Translations under genes and position numbers: made by a program
Assembly: GCF_026151205.1 (NCBI RefSeq)
Contig: NC_087076.1
Location: forward strand, 12,571,675-12,635,674
Origin: Bolinopsis microptera
Lineage: Eukaryota; Ctenophora; Tentaculata; Lobata; Bolinopsidae
Reading direction: 5' to 3'
Length of the DNA: 64,000 nt
The notes under the pieces: generated by a model
Databases searched by the model: none
Told to the model about the DNA's origin: nothing
What the model saw: the letters and a program-made list of their open reading frames with translations, nothing else
Shown: positions 50,847-62,679 of the stretch, piece after piece
Position numbering within the stretch: position 1 is the stretch's first letter
How the letters are laid out: every line of letters begins with the position of its first letter

Positions 50847-51635
50847 ATGGAGAAACACTCCGAAAGTATGAAAGTCCTCCGTGGTTCCTGTGCAAACTTG
50901 AAAATGCAGTTGAACAGGAAAGCTGGCCCTGGGTTGCTAACACGTACGCGTAAGTCTAGCGCTGTAGTAAGTGACAAGTATCCAAGGTTAAAAATAGACG
51001 TCAGAGGAACATTTTCTGCCTAATCACCTAATTAGTTTCAAACTGTTTTGTGACTTGACATTTCTACAATTATTAAAATCCGGTACCTGTCAGTCAGCCA
51101 GTTAAACTAAATAGTTTTATTTAGCTATCAGGCGATCATTCAATATTCATCAGGGCCAGAAGAACCAGGTACAGTTATTCATAGAGTCAGAGATGTTAGG
51201 AAGGACATAGAGTTAGTAGCGAGTGGGGAGAATATAGTGAAGGAGATGGTAGGAGATTTGAGAAGAATAGATCTAGTCAAGCTGAGTGACTTATACAAAA
51301 TGATTGAGGTGTTATTGGGGCATGTCCTACCAGAGATGCAGAGCTGTGTGGGCGTATCAAATCTAGGAGGGCAGGATGTGCAAGATAACTGTCTAGAGGA
51401 TCGCCTGACAGACTCTATGGTCAGATCGTTACATATGCACGTCGGAGCGCCGCAGAAGGTCACCCGGCGGTGGTTGAGGCAGAAGCTAAAGAGAAAGATG
51501 TGGGATATAAGTAACACGAAAAATCCCGAACAATTTAACGAATTGTGTGAGCGAACCATGAGTTCATACGATTCTGAAAAGGACAAACCAGGTCCTAGTA
51601 CAAGTGCGTTAGACAGCATTGTCAGTAGTTTTTAA
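50847..51635 (+). CDS. Unknown two-exon gene, copy 2 (best preserved)
   Basis: Exon 1 is 50847-50949 (MEKHSESMKVLRGSCANLKM, donor GTAAGT) and exon 2 is 51154-51635 (acceptor ATTCATCAG), joined in phase 1; total 194 residues. Exon 2 reads PEEPGTVIHRVRDVRKDIEL, a helical middle (LVKLSDLYKMIEVLLGHVLP) and a basic region (KVTRRWLRQKLKRKMWDI), ending in a Ser/Pro-rich tail. No stop in frame. I do not recognise the family. Three other damaged copies and two internal partial duplications lie in 50-56.4 kb. Confidence 0.55.
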
Positions 51636-51683
51636 ATTTTTTTGCAGGGTATGATCACAGGCCCTACTTGGAGGCTTGAGAGT

Positions 51684-51890
51684 AGGTCTAGTCAAGCTGA
51701 GTGACTTATACAAAATGATTGAGGTGTTATTGGCGAGGCATGTCCTTCCAGAGATGCAGAGCTGTTTGGGCGTCTCTAATATAGGGCAGGTGGTGGTCGA
51801 AGATAACTCCTGTCTAGAGGATCGCCTGACAGACTCTATGGTCTGTGCACTACATCTGTACATCGGAACAGGTTCGAAGAAGTTATCATT
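51684..51890 (+). pseudogene. Partial exon-2 duplicate
   Basis: Repeats the segment GTCTAGTCAAGCTGAGTGAC through CTGACAGACTCTATGGTC of copy 2, starting within a TTTTTGCAGG context. A matching partial duplicate follows copy 4 (56076-56330). Confidence 0.7.
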
Positions 51891-52147
51891 ATAAAAATTT
51901 AAATTTTTTCACAATAATATTATCTTAAATCCAATTTTAAGGGGCGTGGCTAGTTATTCCTTCCTAGGTGTTAAAATAGTGTTAAAATTTGGTAGGTGTT
52001 AAAATATGGTTGCATAGGTTTTAGTCAATGCTGATCAAAAATCAAACTATAAAATAATACACTAGTGTCATTAAAGTCTGTGTATTTTATTAAATGAATA
52101 AATGCAGTTTAATTCCCTTTTATAAGGAAACCCGCAGTTCCATGTAC

Positions 52148-52219
52148 AGAGGAGACATCAGCTTCAGAGGAGACATCAGCTTCAGAGAAGACATCAGCTT
52201 CAGAGGAGACATCAGCTTC
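52148..52219 (+). repeat. 18-bp coding-frame repeat encoding RGDISF, four copies
   Basis: AGAGGAGACATCAGCTTC is repeated four times (one unit reads RED). The related segment at about 49,208 has a single unit, so the expansion is local. It lies in an open frame running 52094-52534. Confidence 0.85.
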
Positions 52220-52366
52220 AGGAGACAAGTCTCTAGACATCAGGAGGATTGCTTAAGGAATAACAGACATAGGATACCAGCCGATACATTATCAAGTTAT
52301 TTATCTGAACTTAAAACTGCCCAAATATTTCTGATTTTTAAAAGATATCGCAGAGTTGAGAATCAA

Positions 52367-52950
52367 GATGGAGAACACTCAGAAAGTATGGAAGTTCTCG
52401 GTGCTTCCTGCGCAAACTTGAAAATGCAGTTGAACAGAAGAGCTGGCACTGGGTTGCTAACAGAGTCTAGCGGTATAGTAAGTGACAAGTATCCAAAGTT
52501 AAAAATAGACGTCAGAGGAACATTTTCTGCCTAATCACCTAATTAGTTTCAAACTGTTTTGTGACTTGACATTTCTACAATTATAAAATCCGGTACCTGC
52601 CAGTCAGCCAGTTAAACTAAATAGTTTTATTTAGCTATCAGGTGACCATTAAATATTCATCAGGGCCAGAAGAACCAGGTACAGTTATTCATAGAGTCAG
52701 AGACGTTAGGAAGGACATAGAGTTAGTAGCGAGTGGGGAGAATATAGTGAAGGAGATGGTAGGAGATTTGAGGAGAGTAGATCTAATCAAGCTGAGTGAC
52801 TTATATAAAATGATTGAGGTGTTATTGGCGAGGCATGTCCTACCAGAGATGCAGAGCTGTTTGGGCGTCTCAAATCTAGGGCAGGTTGTGGAAGATAAAT
52901 TAGTTGTTAGTAAGAAATTGTTTGAAGGGTTCTCCTACGATATGATTTAA
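52367..52950 (+). pseudogene. Unknown two-exon gene, copy 3
   Basis: Exon 1 lacks the clean CACGTACGC|GTAAGT donor (bases deleted), and exon 2 (52664-52950) loses homology after GQVVED and ends early. Confidence 0.6.
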
Positions 52951-53159
52951 AGAAAGAAGAATAATTGATCATGCATATTATTTATCAGCATTATCAGAGG
53001 CTTTTAATATGTAATTATTTACTATTAGGATATAGGATATCGATGAACATCAATATTACTAATTGTCCAGTTGTTCACGTACATACAGTGCCAGGACGGG
53101 CTTCTAGTTCTAGTAAGCCGAGGAGGTGTTTCATTTGTTTAATGTTCATTTAGCCACAA

Positions 53160-53950
53160 TTATTCAATAACTTCACATTGTTATAGTTCCTAGTTTCTGT
53201 ACTAAGAGCCAGTTATCTGTTATGTTTATCTGCGAAACTGAACCTAGTTTCAAAGTATTCGGAATTGAGTTTTAGGATAGTTTAAGAAAGTAGAAGAGCG
53301 AGGTGGTTCCTCTCGTGCAAGCATGTTTGCTCAGTCAATCATTCTTACTGATATTGATACAGATAATTAAGCATAAAACTTTCATCAAAGATAACTTTAC
53401 TTATTTACAGTAAGTAAAAATTTAATGTTTCAAGTATCTGGCCGCTGTACTCAGTACAGCGGCTAGATAAATAAAATGTTACATTATGTATTTCAAGATA
53501 GATATATATTATGTAACACTTTATTTACCATTCACCTGAAGACGATTTACACATGTATTTTGACCCCCTCCAGGTGTACCATTCGTATATAATATGTCAC
53601 AACCACCTCACCTTTCAGTTAGAGGAACCACACACCAGCACCACAGCATCAGTGAACTGACCCCTGCACCACAACACCCATCACCCTTGCGGTCTTCAAT
53701 CACAAACTCATTGTCTTGAAATCAGACAGTTTATTTTTACCTTCATTGTTGATTATTCTCACACATTAAATTTTACAACTTATCGACTGCTTCAGTGTTT
53801 ACTTACTTACGACTACACACTACTAATTTTGACTAATTTCATTACACTGATTACCAATGCAAGTTCCAAAATCGTATAATAAAATACATGAACATCACTA
53901 TCACTACATCTAATAATATCTGAAATTCACGCAACTAATTCATAATCATT
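53160..53950. other. Non-coding spacer
   Basis: AT-rich with a short inverted repeat GCCGCTGTACT...AGTACAGCGGC (about 53,441-53,466). No gene supported. Confidence 0.5.
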
Positions 53951-54397
53951 AATAGAATAAAATATGCCACCACGGAAAAGGAAAATAGGATTTAACCATG
54001 AGGCCGCTGAAACCATTCCATCCGGGAACGTCATTCTCGAAGCAAAGTTACACTATACTGAAATTGTAATCTATATTATTATATCCTATTCAAGAAATAT
54101 TAGTGTGGATTTAAGTTAATCGTAAATTATCTTCAGCATTTTAATCGAATAAAATTTCACGTCACCAAACTCAATTCTGAGTCAATAACATTGCCATGCT
54201 CCGGCAGGTTCTCTGTGAGTCACTTGCAGAAATGCATATTTCATGGAAGGGGTGCAATAAGGGAAAGTTTAAAGTTGTAGAAGTTACTGATGAAAGGTCA
54301 GGGATTTTCTGCTCTTTGAAAGCAACATGTGGACCAGTGTGGTTATTCTGGATATAATTAGGACAGTACGAAACGCCAGAGTGCGTGCTTCAGGGAA

Positions 54398-54712
54398 GGA
54401 GCAAAGCTCAACACAGCACTTTGTCTAGCGGCAAATGTAGTTGGTTTAGATTTTAATGGGATGGAGAGGCTGTGCCATATAATGGGATTGGATGGGCCTG
54501 CTGACTCGTGGGATACCCTGTACAACACGAAACTGCACGAGGTTGGATCAGAGATGACAGACGATCTTCTTGCAGTTAACCGCAGGAGATCACAAGAACA
54601 CCGGGGATCGGACGGTTCGGTACCTACACAGATCACCATCAAGAGTGATGAAACTTACCAGAAGAGAGGTGACCGCTCAAGTTGTATTTCCCAACGGATG
54701 GTGAGACTGTAG
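54398..54712 (+). pseudogene. Mutator-like transposase domain fragment 1
   Basis: Open stretch reads AKLNTALCLAANVVGLDFNG, MERLCHIMGLDGPADSWDTL and, at its end, QITIKSDETYQKRGDRSS. The last part matches the DGTWqkRGhsS block of the Mutator-like transposase domain, with the catalytic-looking D-G-T changed to D-E-T. Truncated at both ends. Confidence 0.5.
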
Positions 54713-55473
54713 AACAGTCATCGGCTATCGTCAATCGTCATGACCATATCATAATCTTATGTCATATTCAATAGTCTTCATTTCATTCTTCTTGATCTCT
54801 TATAATTTGTTTGTATTCATTTTAACAAATTTTTCTTTTCTGAATTTCAGAATTATCATTTTTTATCATTTTTCTTTCATCGTTATTTTCTTTAATACCA
54901 CTAAATATCATTATTAGTTACAAAAACAAACTAATTTGATCTTATCAGTCTTTAAATGAATTCACGCAACATTTAACAATCGAATACTTAAGGAATAACA
55001 GACATAAGATTGTAGGACAGCTGAGAACAATTTTGTTCTTGCTGGTTTAACCCCCCTTCTACAATTGTCTGCTCGTGTGAATTGTAATGTTCATTGTTAC
55101 ATTTCTAAGAAAACATAAGACATAGGATTGGAGGACAGCTTTACCAATTCAATATGTAACGCTAACGTCCTCAGTGCTGCTACTTTAAAAAGTATAGCAA
55201 CATGATAAACATTATCTTTGGTTTATTATTATTGTTATTTATAATGTCATACCATATTGTGACAAATTGCTACGTAGCAATTTGTCACAATATTCGTACG
55301 AATTCCTACAATATAATGGTGAAATTACTGGTATTTCGAGTTTTTAAGTAGTTACAAACTAAAACAAGAATCACGTCCCAATATAGATTGAGCTTTTTGT
55401 TCCTCCCGTAGTCATTTTAACAGGTATTTTTACAAAGGTTTTAAAAACAAATATTTCTGAGTTGAAAATCAAG

Positions 55474-56027
55474 ATGGAGAAACACTCGGAAAGTATGGCA
55501 ATCCTTCGTGATTCCTGTGCAAACTTAAAAATGCAGTTGAACAGGAAAGCTGGCCCTGGGTTGCTAACACATACGCATAAGTCTAGCGCTGTAGTAAGTG
55601 ACAAGTATCGAGTGGGGAGAATATAGTGAAGGAGATGGTAGGAGATTTGAGGAGAGTAGATCTAGTCAAGCCGAGTGACTTATACAAAATGATGGAGGTG
55701 TTATTGGCGAGGCATGTCCTTCCAGAGATGCAGAGCTGTTTGGGCGTATCAAATCTAGGAGGGCAGGATGTGCAAGAAAACTGTCTAAAGGATCGCCTGA
55801 CAGACTCTATGGTCAAAGCGTTACATATGCACGTCGGAGCGCTGCAGAAGGTCACCCGGCGGTGGTTGAGGCAGAAGCTAAAGAGAAAGATATGGGATAT
55901 AAGTAACACGAAAAATCCCGAACAATTTAACGAATGGTGTGAGCGAACCATGAGTTCATATGATTCTGAAAAGGACACACCAGGTCCTAGTACAAGTGCA
56001 TTAGACAGGATTGTCAGTAATTTTTAA
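55474..56027 (+). pseudogene. Unknown two-exon gene, copy 4 with fused exons
   Basis: The donor GTAAGT of exon 1 is mutated to ATAAGT, and the intron plus the start of exon 2 are deleted, joining ACAAGTATC to GAGTGGGGAG. The exon-2 frame (55626-56027) is otherwise intact and very close to copy 2. Confidence 0.65.
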
Positions 56028-56075
56028 ATTTTTTTGCAGAGTATGATCACAGGCCCTACTTTGAGGCTTGAGAGT

Positions 56076-56343
56076 AGGTCTAGTCAAGCTGAGTGACTTA
56101 TACAAAATGATTGAGGTGTTATTGGCGAGGGATGTCCTTCCAGAGATGCAGAGCTGTTTGGGCGTCTCTAATCTAGGGCAGGTGGTGGTAGAAGATAACT
56201 CCTGTCTAGAGGATTGCCTGACAGACTCTATGGTCAGTGCATTACATCTGCACATCAGAACAGGTTTGCGGAAGGTCACCTGGCGGTTCTTGAGGCAGAA
56301 GCTTAAGAGGAAGATAATTTATAATAATAATAATTATATATAA
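56076..56343 (+). pseudogene. Partial exon-2 duplicate after copy 4
   Basis: Counterpart of 51684-51890 but extending further, to LRKVTWRFLRQKLKRK. Lacks the start of the exon. Confidence 0.7.
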
Positions 56344-57076
56344 ACACAACAAATCCCGAACAATACATTGAATGGTGTTAGCAAACTTTGTTTGTGACCA
56401 AACTTTGAGGCTTCGAGGGGGCAGGGGGATAAAGTGAGTTAAAGTAGAGTTAATGTAGATTTAAAGAGCCAAATTCACGAAATCGCGTACAAAATCAACA
56501 AATTCGACGGAAACAAGGAAACAAGAGAGCGCACCAATTGAACAATAGAGAATTATATATCTATTGCGCGTGCCACAGACTCCGTGGCACCATTTCACTG
56601 AAGTTTAGGTTGTTTTGCGACGTTTGTAGCCCAAGTTATTTATCAAAATGTATGCGAGTAGACGTGTTTCTGACTTCTGTTTCATCTTTCACAGGAATTG
56701 CAAAGGAAGTTGAAGTTGAAACAAGTCTTCCTGTGGTGGGCAAAAAACAGTGTGTCCGGTGTGTGAGAAAAGGTACTCCTCTCCTGCTAATTTGTTATGC
56801 GACGTTTGTAGCCCAAGTTATATATCAAAATGTATGAGAGTAGACTTGTTATTTATAATGTCATAACATATTGTGATAAATTGCTACGAATTCAACCAAT
56901 GTTATGGTGAAATTACTGGTATTTTGAGTTTTTAAGTAATTACAAACTAATACAATAATCACGTCTCAAAATAGATGGAGCTTTTTGTTCCTCCCGTAGT
57001 TGTTTTTACAGGTTTTTTTACAAAGGTTTTATAAACAAATATCCCTTCAAGGATAAGTAGAGTATTTTTGGGGAAA

Positions 57077-57376
57077 ATGTCGCAATTGCAATTTCTGAGG
57101 GAAATAAGATCATCTAAATTTAACGTTTGTAACCAGATTCGATGCACCCGAAAAGTTCTAGGTAAGGGTAAATATTATTGATAGCCGATAGGTCATAATC
57201 AGTTGTTAGATATAACCTGCTGGTTCACTCACCACTCATCTGCCTATTCATTACTACTACTATACTACCCTTCAGCTGGTGAGGAATGGGATGTCAACGC
57301 TGGCAGAACAGGAACCAATATTGTCATCTATACTCCAACATCTTCCGCTTCCGAAGCGCCATTGAGACTGTGTTAG
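57077..57376 (+). CDS. Unknown two-exon small gene
   Basis: Exon 57077-57161 (MSQLQFLREIRSSKFNVCNQ, donor GTAAGG) joins exon 57276-57376 (acceptor CCTTCAG; EEWDVNAGRTGTNIVIYTPT, stop TAG) in phase 1, giving 61 residues. Clean splice signals and phase support it; no family recognised. Confidence 0.4.
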
Positions 57377-57379
57377 TAA

Positions 57380-58160
57380 CACTCGGTATCATCGACCAAG
57401 ATCAGATCTCGACAGCTGGAACAATACAGATACTCAATGACTGTATGCAGTAGAGCAACATAAAAGGGGTCAGTTACAATAATAATGTAGGTCAAGAAGT
57501 GAACATCATCCATGTATCATATCACAGAATATAATGGTAACATATTTGATGCACTATTGTATACATTATTCAGATATATATTTGATAATATAACAAAATT
57601 GTTTTTTCTCTCAAAAAATTGTATTTTCCCCAAATGTTCCACAAAAGAACCCATTCATTTAATCTATACCATAAATATCATGCATTTCATTGCAATTTTT
57701 AATATAGGTCTTCATTTAACAGTTAAGAATATCATATTTAAGGTTCAACTTCATTTCAGTCGTAAACCTTAGGATTACTTGGAGATCAGTTAACACAAGA
57801 GCAGATCCAGAACTTCAAGATAGTTGTTCCTTAATGTGCCTGACAGTTCACGAGTAAAACAGTCAGCCTTTTACCTGATGCACTAAGAGAGAAAGTGATT
57901 CCTGATTATTTTGGCGAGTACAAAAATGGTAATGCCTAAAAGAGTTTTCGTATAATCAAAAACGAAGTTGAATGTTTCTTAAAACATAATTTGTTGGTAG
58001 AAGCTGCATCGGAAAAATTCATCAGGTCGGATGAAAGCCACTGTAATCTATCCACTTTCCGGAAAATATAAGGACTTGAACGTAATCAAATCATTTATCA
58101 GACTAAAAAAGGACATCAAACGTCTTAGGGGGTGGGGGACCCCAGTGTTGGGGGTCCCCC
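57380..58160. other. AT-rich stretch with weak exon-like pieces
   Basis: No reliable gene. A GGGGGTGGGGGACCCC / GGGGTCCCCCACCCC inverted repeat is centred near 58,145; a relic of it recurs near 59,816. Confidence 0.4.
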
Positions 58161-58169
58161 ACCCCTTTT

Positions 58170-58490
58170 TAGTATCTAATATTGCTGCTGGTCGGGGTAA
58201 GTGTGGCTGAGGCTATAGCTGAGACCTACGGGTCAGTGATGGAAAAATATCACTAGGACAGGTTCCTGAATACTGGCCCAACTAATTATGATATAAGACT
58301 ACAAAAGGAAATGTTTATTCGCCTTAATGGCCCCCCATTAAGCAGAAGCAAAGAATTTTGTAGGATTATAGCATCAAGGTTGAAGGCCGGGCCCACTACC
58401 CTGTACCAGCAATTGCAACCCTTCAGTCGCCGGATCAAAACTAGCACGGTATTAAAGCGGCTTAAGGACGATTCAAGCTTTTTTAAGTAA
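58170..58490 (+). pseudogene. Transposase C-terminal relic, copy 1
   Basis: Nearly the same as 59,840-60,075 but with several stops. The conserved part includes the codons for QKEMFIRLNGPPLSRSKEF. Confidence 0.6.
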
Positions 58491-58971
58491 GTCCACGACA
58501 GGTTTTCTGATACCATTTTGGTTGAAAGTTGTGTTATGTTTCTTCCCTCATGAGCTATCCAATCCGATAATCGTAACCAGTAACCTGTTTATCTAGATAA
58601 AATATACTCACAACTTCAAGAAAATTTATGGTAATAACTTAGATTTACTCTCAATCAATCGAGTTCAATTAATTGAGTGTCCAGACTTCAGTTGACGTTA
58701 TCTCAGATTTGTCACAATTTTGACTATTTCTTGATCATAAAAAATTATCGGTTATATATTAATGAAACCCTAAATGATTATCGGTTAACTAGATACAGGT
58801 GTTCTGTGTGTTCGTGGACAATTTAATGTCTCATATTGAGACCATATGTTTTATCTCATATTAAGAGATTTTTAGTTTGTTATTAATATTTGAATGTCTG
58901 CAGAAAGCACACTTTTTAGTAATAGTATTATATACGTTTTAGTATTTGCTAATTCTTAGCTAGTACTCTTT

Positions 58972-59176
58972 AGAAACGTATCATTAGAAACATACTATTA
59001 GAAACGTACCATTAGAAACGTACCATTAGAGACGTACCATTAGAAACGTACCATTAGAAACGTACCATTAGAAACGTACCATTAGAAACGTACCATTAAA
59101 AACGTACCATTAGAAACGTACCATTAGGAACGTACCATTAGAAACGTACCATTAGAAACGTACCATTAGAAACGTA
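58972..59176. repeat. 14-bp minisatellite, about 15 copies
   Basis: GAAACGTACCATTA repeated head to tail with a few substitutions (GAGACG, AAAACG, GGAACG variants). Confidence 0.95.
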
Positions 59177-59371
59177 TCAATTGTCAGTTAACAATCTATA
59201 CCGATGGAGGATTGGGTTTTTAAAGTGTGCTTTAGAGTAAAGGTTGTGGCAGCTAATACGAAACCTTGTTAAGCTTTTGATATGATGACATATATGATGA
59301 TATGTGTAATGTGATGTTATTGTTGATTTAACCTAAAAAAGAAAACACATATTACACATTTACTCCCTAAA

Positions 59372-59704
59372 TTGCCAGACAGTTTTATTAGTGTGTATGT
59401 CGAGAAAATATACAAGGCAAGCAAAACGGCTGTAATGGAACGTTTGGAGATGAACAGGTCTGCAGCTCTTCGGGCGAATCCATCAGGAGAAATTGCTGTT
59501 AAGTTTGATGGCACATACCAGACAAGGGATAATTTAGAGAAATTATACAGTATTTACGAAAGTTATGGTAGCGAGTTATGCATATGCAACATCAAAAAAG
59601 TTATAGGCTTGAATGAATACGTATATAATGATACTCATCAAATACAATGCGAACCTAAGGTGTTCTTTTTCAACACTCTAGAATTAGCAGAAACGCGCAA
59701 ATAG
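59372..59704 (+). pseudogene. Mutator-like transposase domain fragment 2
   Basis: 110-codon open frame: PDSFISVYVEKIYKASKTAV, then GEIAVKFDGTYQTRDNLEKL, with the D-G-T-[WY] block of the Mutator-like transposase domain retained, and a Cys pair (ELCICNIKK). Truncated; no terminal repeats identified. Confidence 0.5.
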
Positions 59705-59848
59705 ATAAGTAGCTACCAGTTACAAACCTCGGCGGGTGGTTGTTGCATCGTTCACTAGCAAGAGCCACTTTGGTCTACTTGCTGTGAGGTGTCTCAGCTA
59801 CATGTAACATGGGCTGGGGGTCCCTCACCCCTTTTTTAGTTTCTAATA

Positions 59849-60043
59849 TTGCTGCTGGTCGGGGTCAGTGTGGCTTGTTCTGAGGCTATAGCTGAGACCT
59901 ACGGGTCAGTGATGGAAAAGTATCATCAGGACAGGTTTCTGAATACTGGCCCAACCAATGATGATATAAGACTACAAAAGGAAATGTTTATTCGCCTTAA
60001 TGGCCCCCCATTAAGCAGAAGCAAAGAATTTGTAGGATTATAG
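59849..60043 (+). pseudogene. Transposase C-terminal relic, copy 2
   Basis: Reads SEAIAETYGSVMEKYHQDRF and QKEMFIRLNGPPLSRSKEF, the ...R....D...QkE.FiR.NGPpl pattern seen near the C terminus of some invertebrate DNA transposases. Copy at 58,170 is more decayed. Family assignment is tentative; it may belong with the Mutator-like fragments. Confidence 0.35.
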
Positions 60044-60289
60044 CATTAAGGTTGAAGGCCGGGCCCAATACCTTGTACTAAGGTTTTTTTTTTACATATT
60101 TGATAGATTTACAGATCTGGCTTGACAAAAATTTTCAGAAAAAATCATGTTCGCGGGAAGCAAAAATCCGATGAGTTTTTTAGGGGGAGGGGTAGGGGGT
60201 TGAGGGGGGTTGGGAAGGGTTGTCACATGACGAGAAATTTTTTGCAAAAATTAAACAATCTTTATTTGTTGATATTATTCACCCCTGTT

Positions 60290-62480
60290 GCCTATAGTGG
60301 TGGGTCTGCACTTGAGAAGAGTGGGTCTGGCCGCTAGAATGGTGGGTCTGCAATCTAGAAGTGGGTCTGGCAACCAGAATGGTGGGTCTACAATCTAGAA
60401 GTGGGTCTGGCAACCAGAATGATGGGTCTGTACCCTTAAAGAGTGGTCTGACAACCAGAGTGGTGGGTGTGCACTTGAGAATAGTGGGTCTGGCAGCTAG
60501 AATGGTGGGTATGCAATCTAGAAGTGGGTCTGTTAACCAGAATTGTGGGTCTACACCCTTGAAGAGTGGGTCTGACAACCAGAATGGTGGGTCTGCACTT
60601 GAGAAGAGTGGTTCTTGCGGCTGGAATGGTGGGTCTGCAATCTAGAAGTTGGTCTAGCAACCAGAATTGTGGATCTGCATTCGAGAATAATGAGTCTTCA
60701 CTCTAGAAGAGTGGGTCTGACAACCAGAATGGTGGGTCTGCACTTGAGAAGAGTGGGTCTGGCGGCTGGAATGGTGGGTCTGCAATCTAGAAGTTGGTCT
60801 AGCAACCAGAATTGTGGATCTGCATTCGAGAATAATGAGTCTTCACTCTAGAAGAGTGGGTCCGGCAACCAGAGTGGTGTGTCTGCACTTGAGAAGCGTG
60901 GGTCTGGCCGCTAAATGGTGAGTCTGCACCCTTTAAGAGTGGGTCTGACAACCAGAGTGGTGGGTCTGGACTTGAGAAGAGTGGGTCTGGCAGCTGGAAT
61001 GGTGGGTCTGCATTCTAGAAGTTGGTCTGGCAACCAGAATGGTGGGTGTACGTACACCCTTGAAGAGTGGGTCTGACAACCCGAGTGGTGGGTCTGGACT
61101 TGAGAAGAGTGGGTCTGGCAGCTGGAATGGTGGGTCTGCAATCTAGAAGTTGGTCCGGCAACCAGAATGGTGGGTGTACGTACACCCTTGAAGAGTGGGT
61201 CTGACAACCAGAGTGGTGGGTCTGCACCCTTGAAGAGTGGGTCTGACAACCAGGGTGGTGGGTCTACACTTGAGAAGAGTTGGTCTGGCAATCTGGAATA
61301 GTGGGTCTGGCAACCAGAATTGCGGGTCTGCATTCTAGAGTAGTGGATCTTCACTCTAGAAGAGTGGGCCTGGCAACCAGAATGGTAAGTCTACACTCTG
61401 TCAACCAGATTTGGGGGTCTATAAACTAGAATAAAGGAGATATGGCTACCAGAATTGTGGTTTGGACAACCCGAATGGTGGGTCTTCACTCTAGAATAAT
61501 AGGTCTGGTGGGTCTACACTTTAGAAGAGTGGGTCTGGCTACTAGATTGGTGTGTCTGCAATCTATAAGAGTGGGTCTGGCAACCAGAATAGTGGGTCTG
61601 CAATCAAGGGAATCAAGATGAGTGAGTCTGGCAATCAGAATGGTGGGTCTGCACCTTAGGGTAGTGGGTCTGGAAACAAGAATGATGGGTCAGAATTCTT
61701 GAATAGTGGGTCTTCACTCTAGCTAAGAGTGGGTCTGGCAACCAGAATAGTGGGTCTGCAATCAAGGGAATCAAGATGAGTGAGTCTGGCAATCAGAATG
61801 GTGGGTCTGCACCTTAGGGTAGTGGGTCTGGAAACAAGAATGATGGGTCAGAATTCTTGAATAGTGGGTCTTCACTCTAGCTAAGAGTGGGTCTGGCAAC
61901 AAGAATGGTGGGTAAGAATTCTAGAATAGTGGGTCTTCACTCTAGAAGAGTGGGTCTGGCAACCAGAATGGTAAGTCTACACTCTGTAGCTGTCAAGTGT
62001 CAACCAGAATTGGGGGTCTAAACTAGAATATAGGATATATGGCAACCAGAATTGTGCGTCTGGAGTCTAGAGTCTAGAATAGTGGGTCCGGCAACCCGAA
62101 AGGTGGGTCTTCACTCAAGAATAGTGGGTCTGGCAATCGGAATGGTGCGTCTACACTCTAGAAGAGTGGGGCTGGCAACCAGAATGGTAGGTCTTCGCCT
62201 TAGAAGAGTGAGTCTGGCAACCAGAATGGTGGGTCTGCATTTTAGAATAGTGGGTCTTGACTCTATACCTACTAGAAGAGTGGGTCTCCTCTCTAGAAGA
62301 GTGAATCTGGCAACCAGAATGGTAATTCTTCACTCTATCAACCAGAATTGGGGTCTATGAACTAGAATATAGGAGATATGACAACCAGAATTGTGGGTCT
62401 GGACTCTAGAATAGTGGGTCTGGCAACCAAAATGTTGAGTCTGCACTCTAATAGAGTGGGTCTGGCAACTAGAATGCAGA
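60290..62480. repeat. 2.2-kb degenerate GTGGGTCTG minisatellite
   Basis: Units of about 20-28 bp alternate between GTGGGTCTGCA..CTAGAAGA and GTGGGTCTGGCAACCAGAAT forms. A ~160-bp higher-order block is repeated almost exactly (about 61,571-61,730 and 61,731-61,901). Strong strand asymmetry (G-rich plus strand). Several frames on both strands stay open by chance. Confidence 0.95.
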
Positions 62481-62679
62481 CACGTAGCCAAGGGGAAGAC
62501 CCCCGGAAAAAAATTGAACCCCAAAAAAAATAAGCCCCCTAGTCCCCATGGTCGCCTGGTAAGTGGGATGTGTTTATGACTGTTTGATAAAACGACACGA
62601 CAGGCAATCGACTTTAGCATTTCGTAAATTATTCCCAAATCCCACTATACAATATGTACTTATTCAATTCAATGTGACA

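Noticed and set aside
51179-51619. 146-codon minus-strand ORF, and its counterpart at 55583-55978
   Set aside because: Antisense of the two-exon gene, whose sense strand has matching splice sites and phase.
60911-61354. 147-codon minus-strand ORF rich in CQTH repeats
   Set aside because: Several frames of the same minisatellite are open on both strands, so openness is not evidence of coding.
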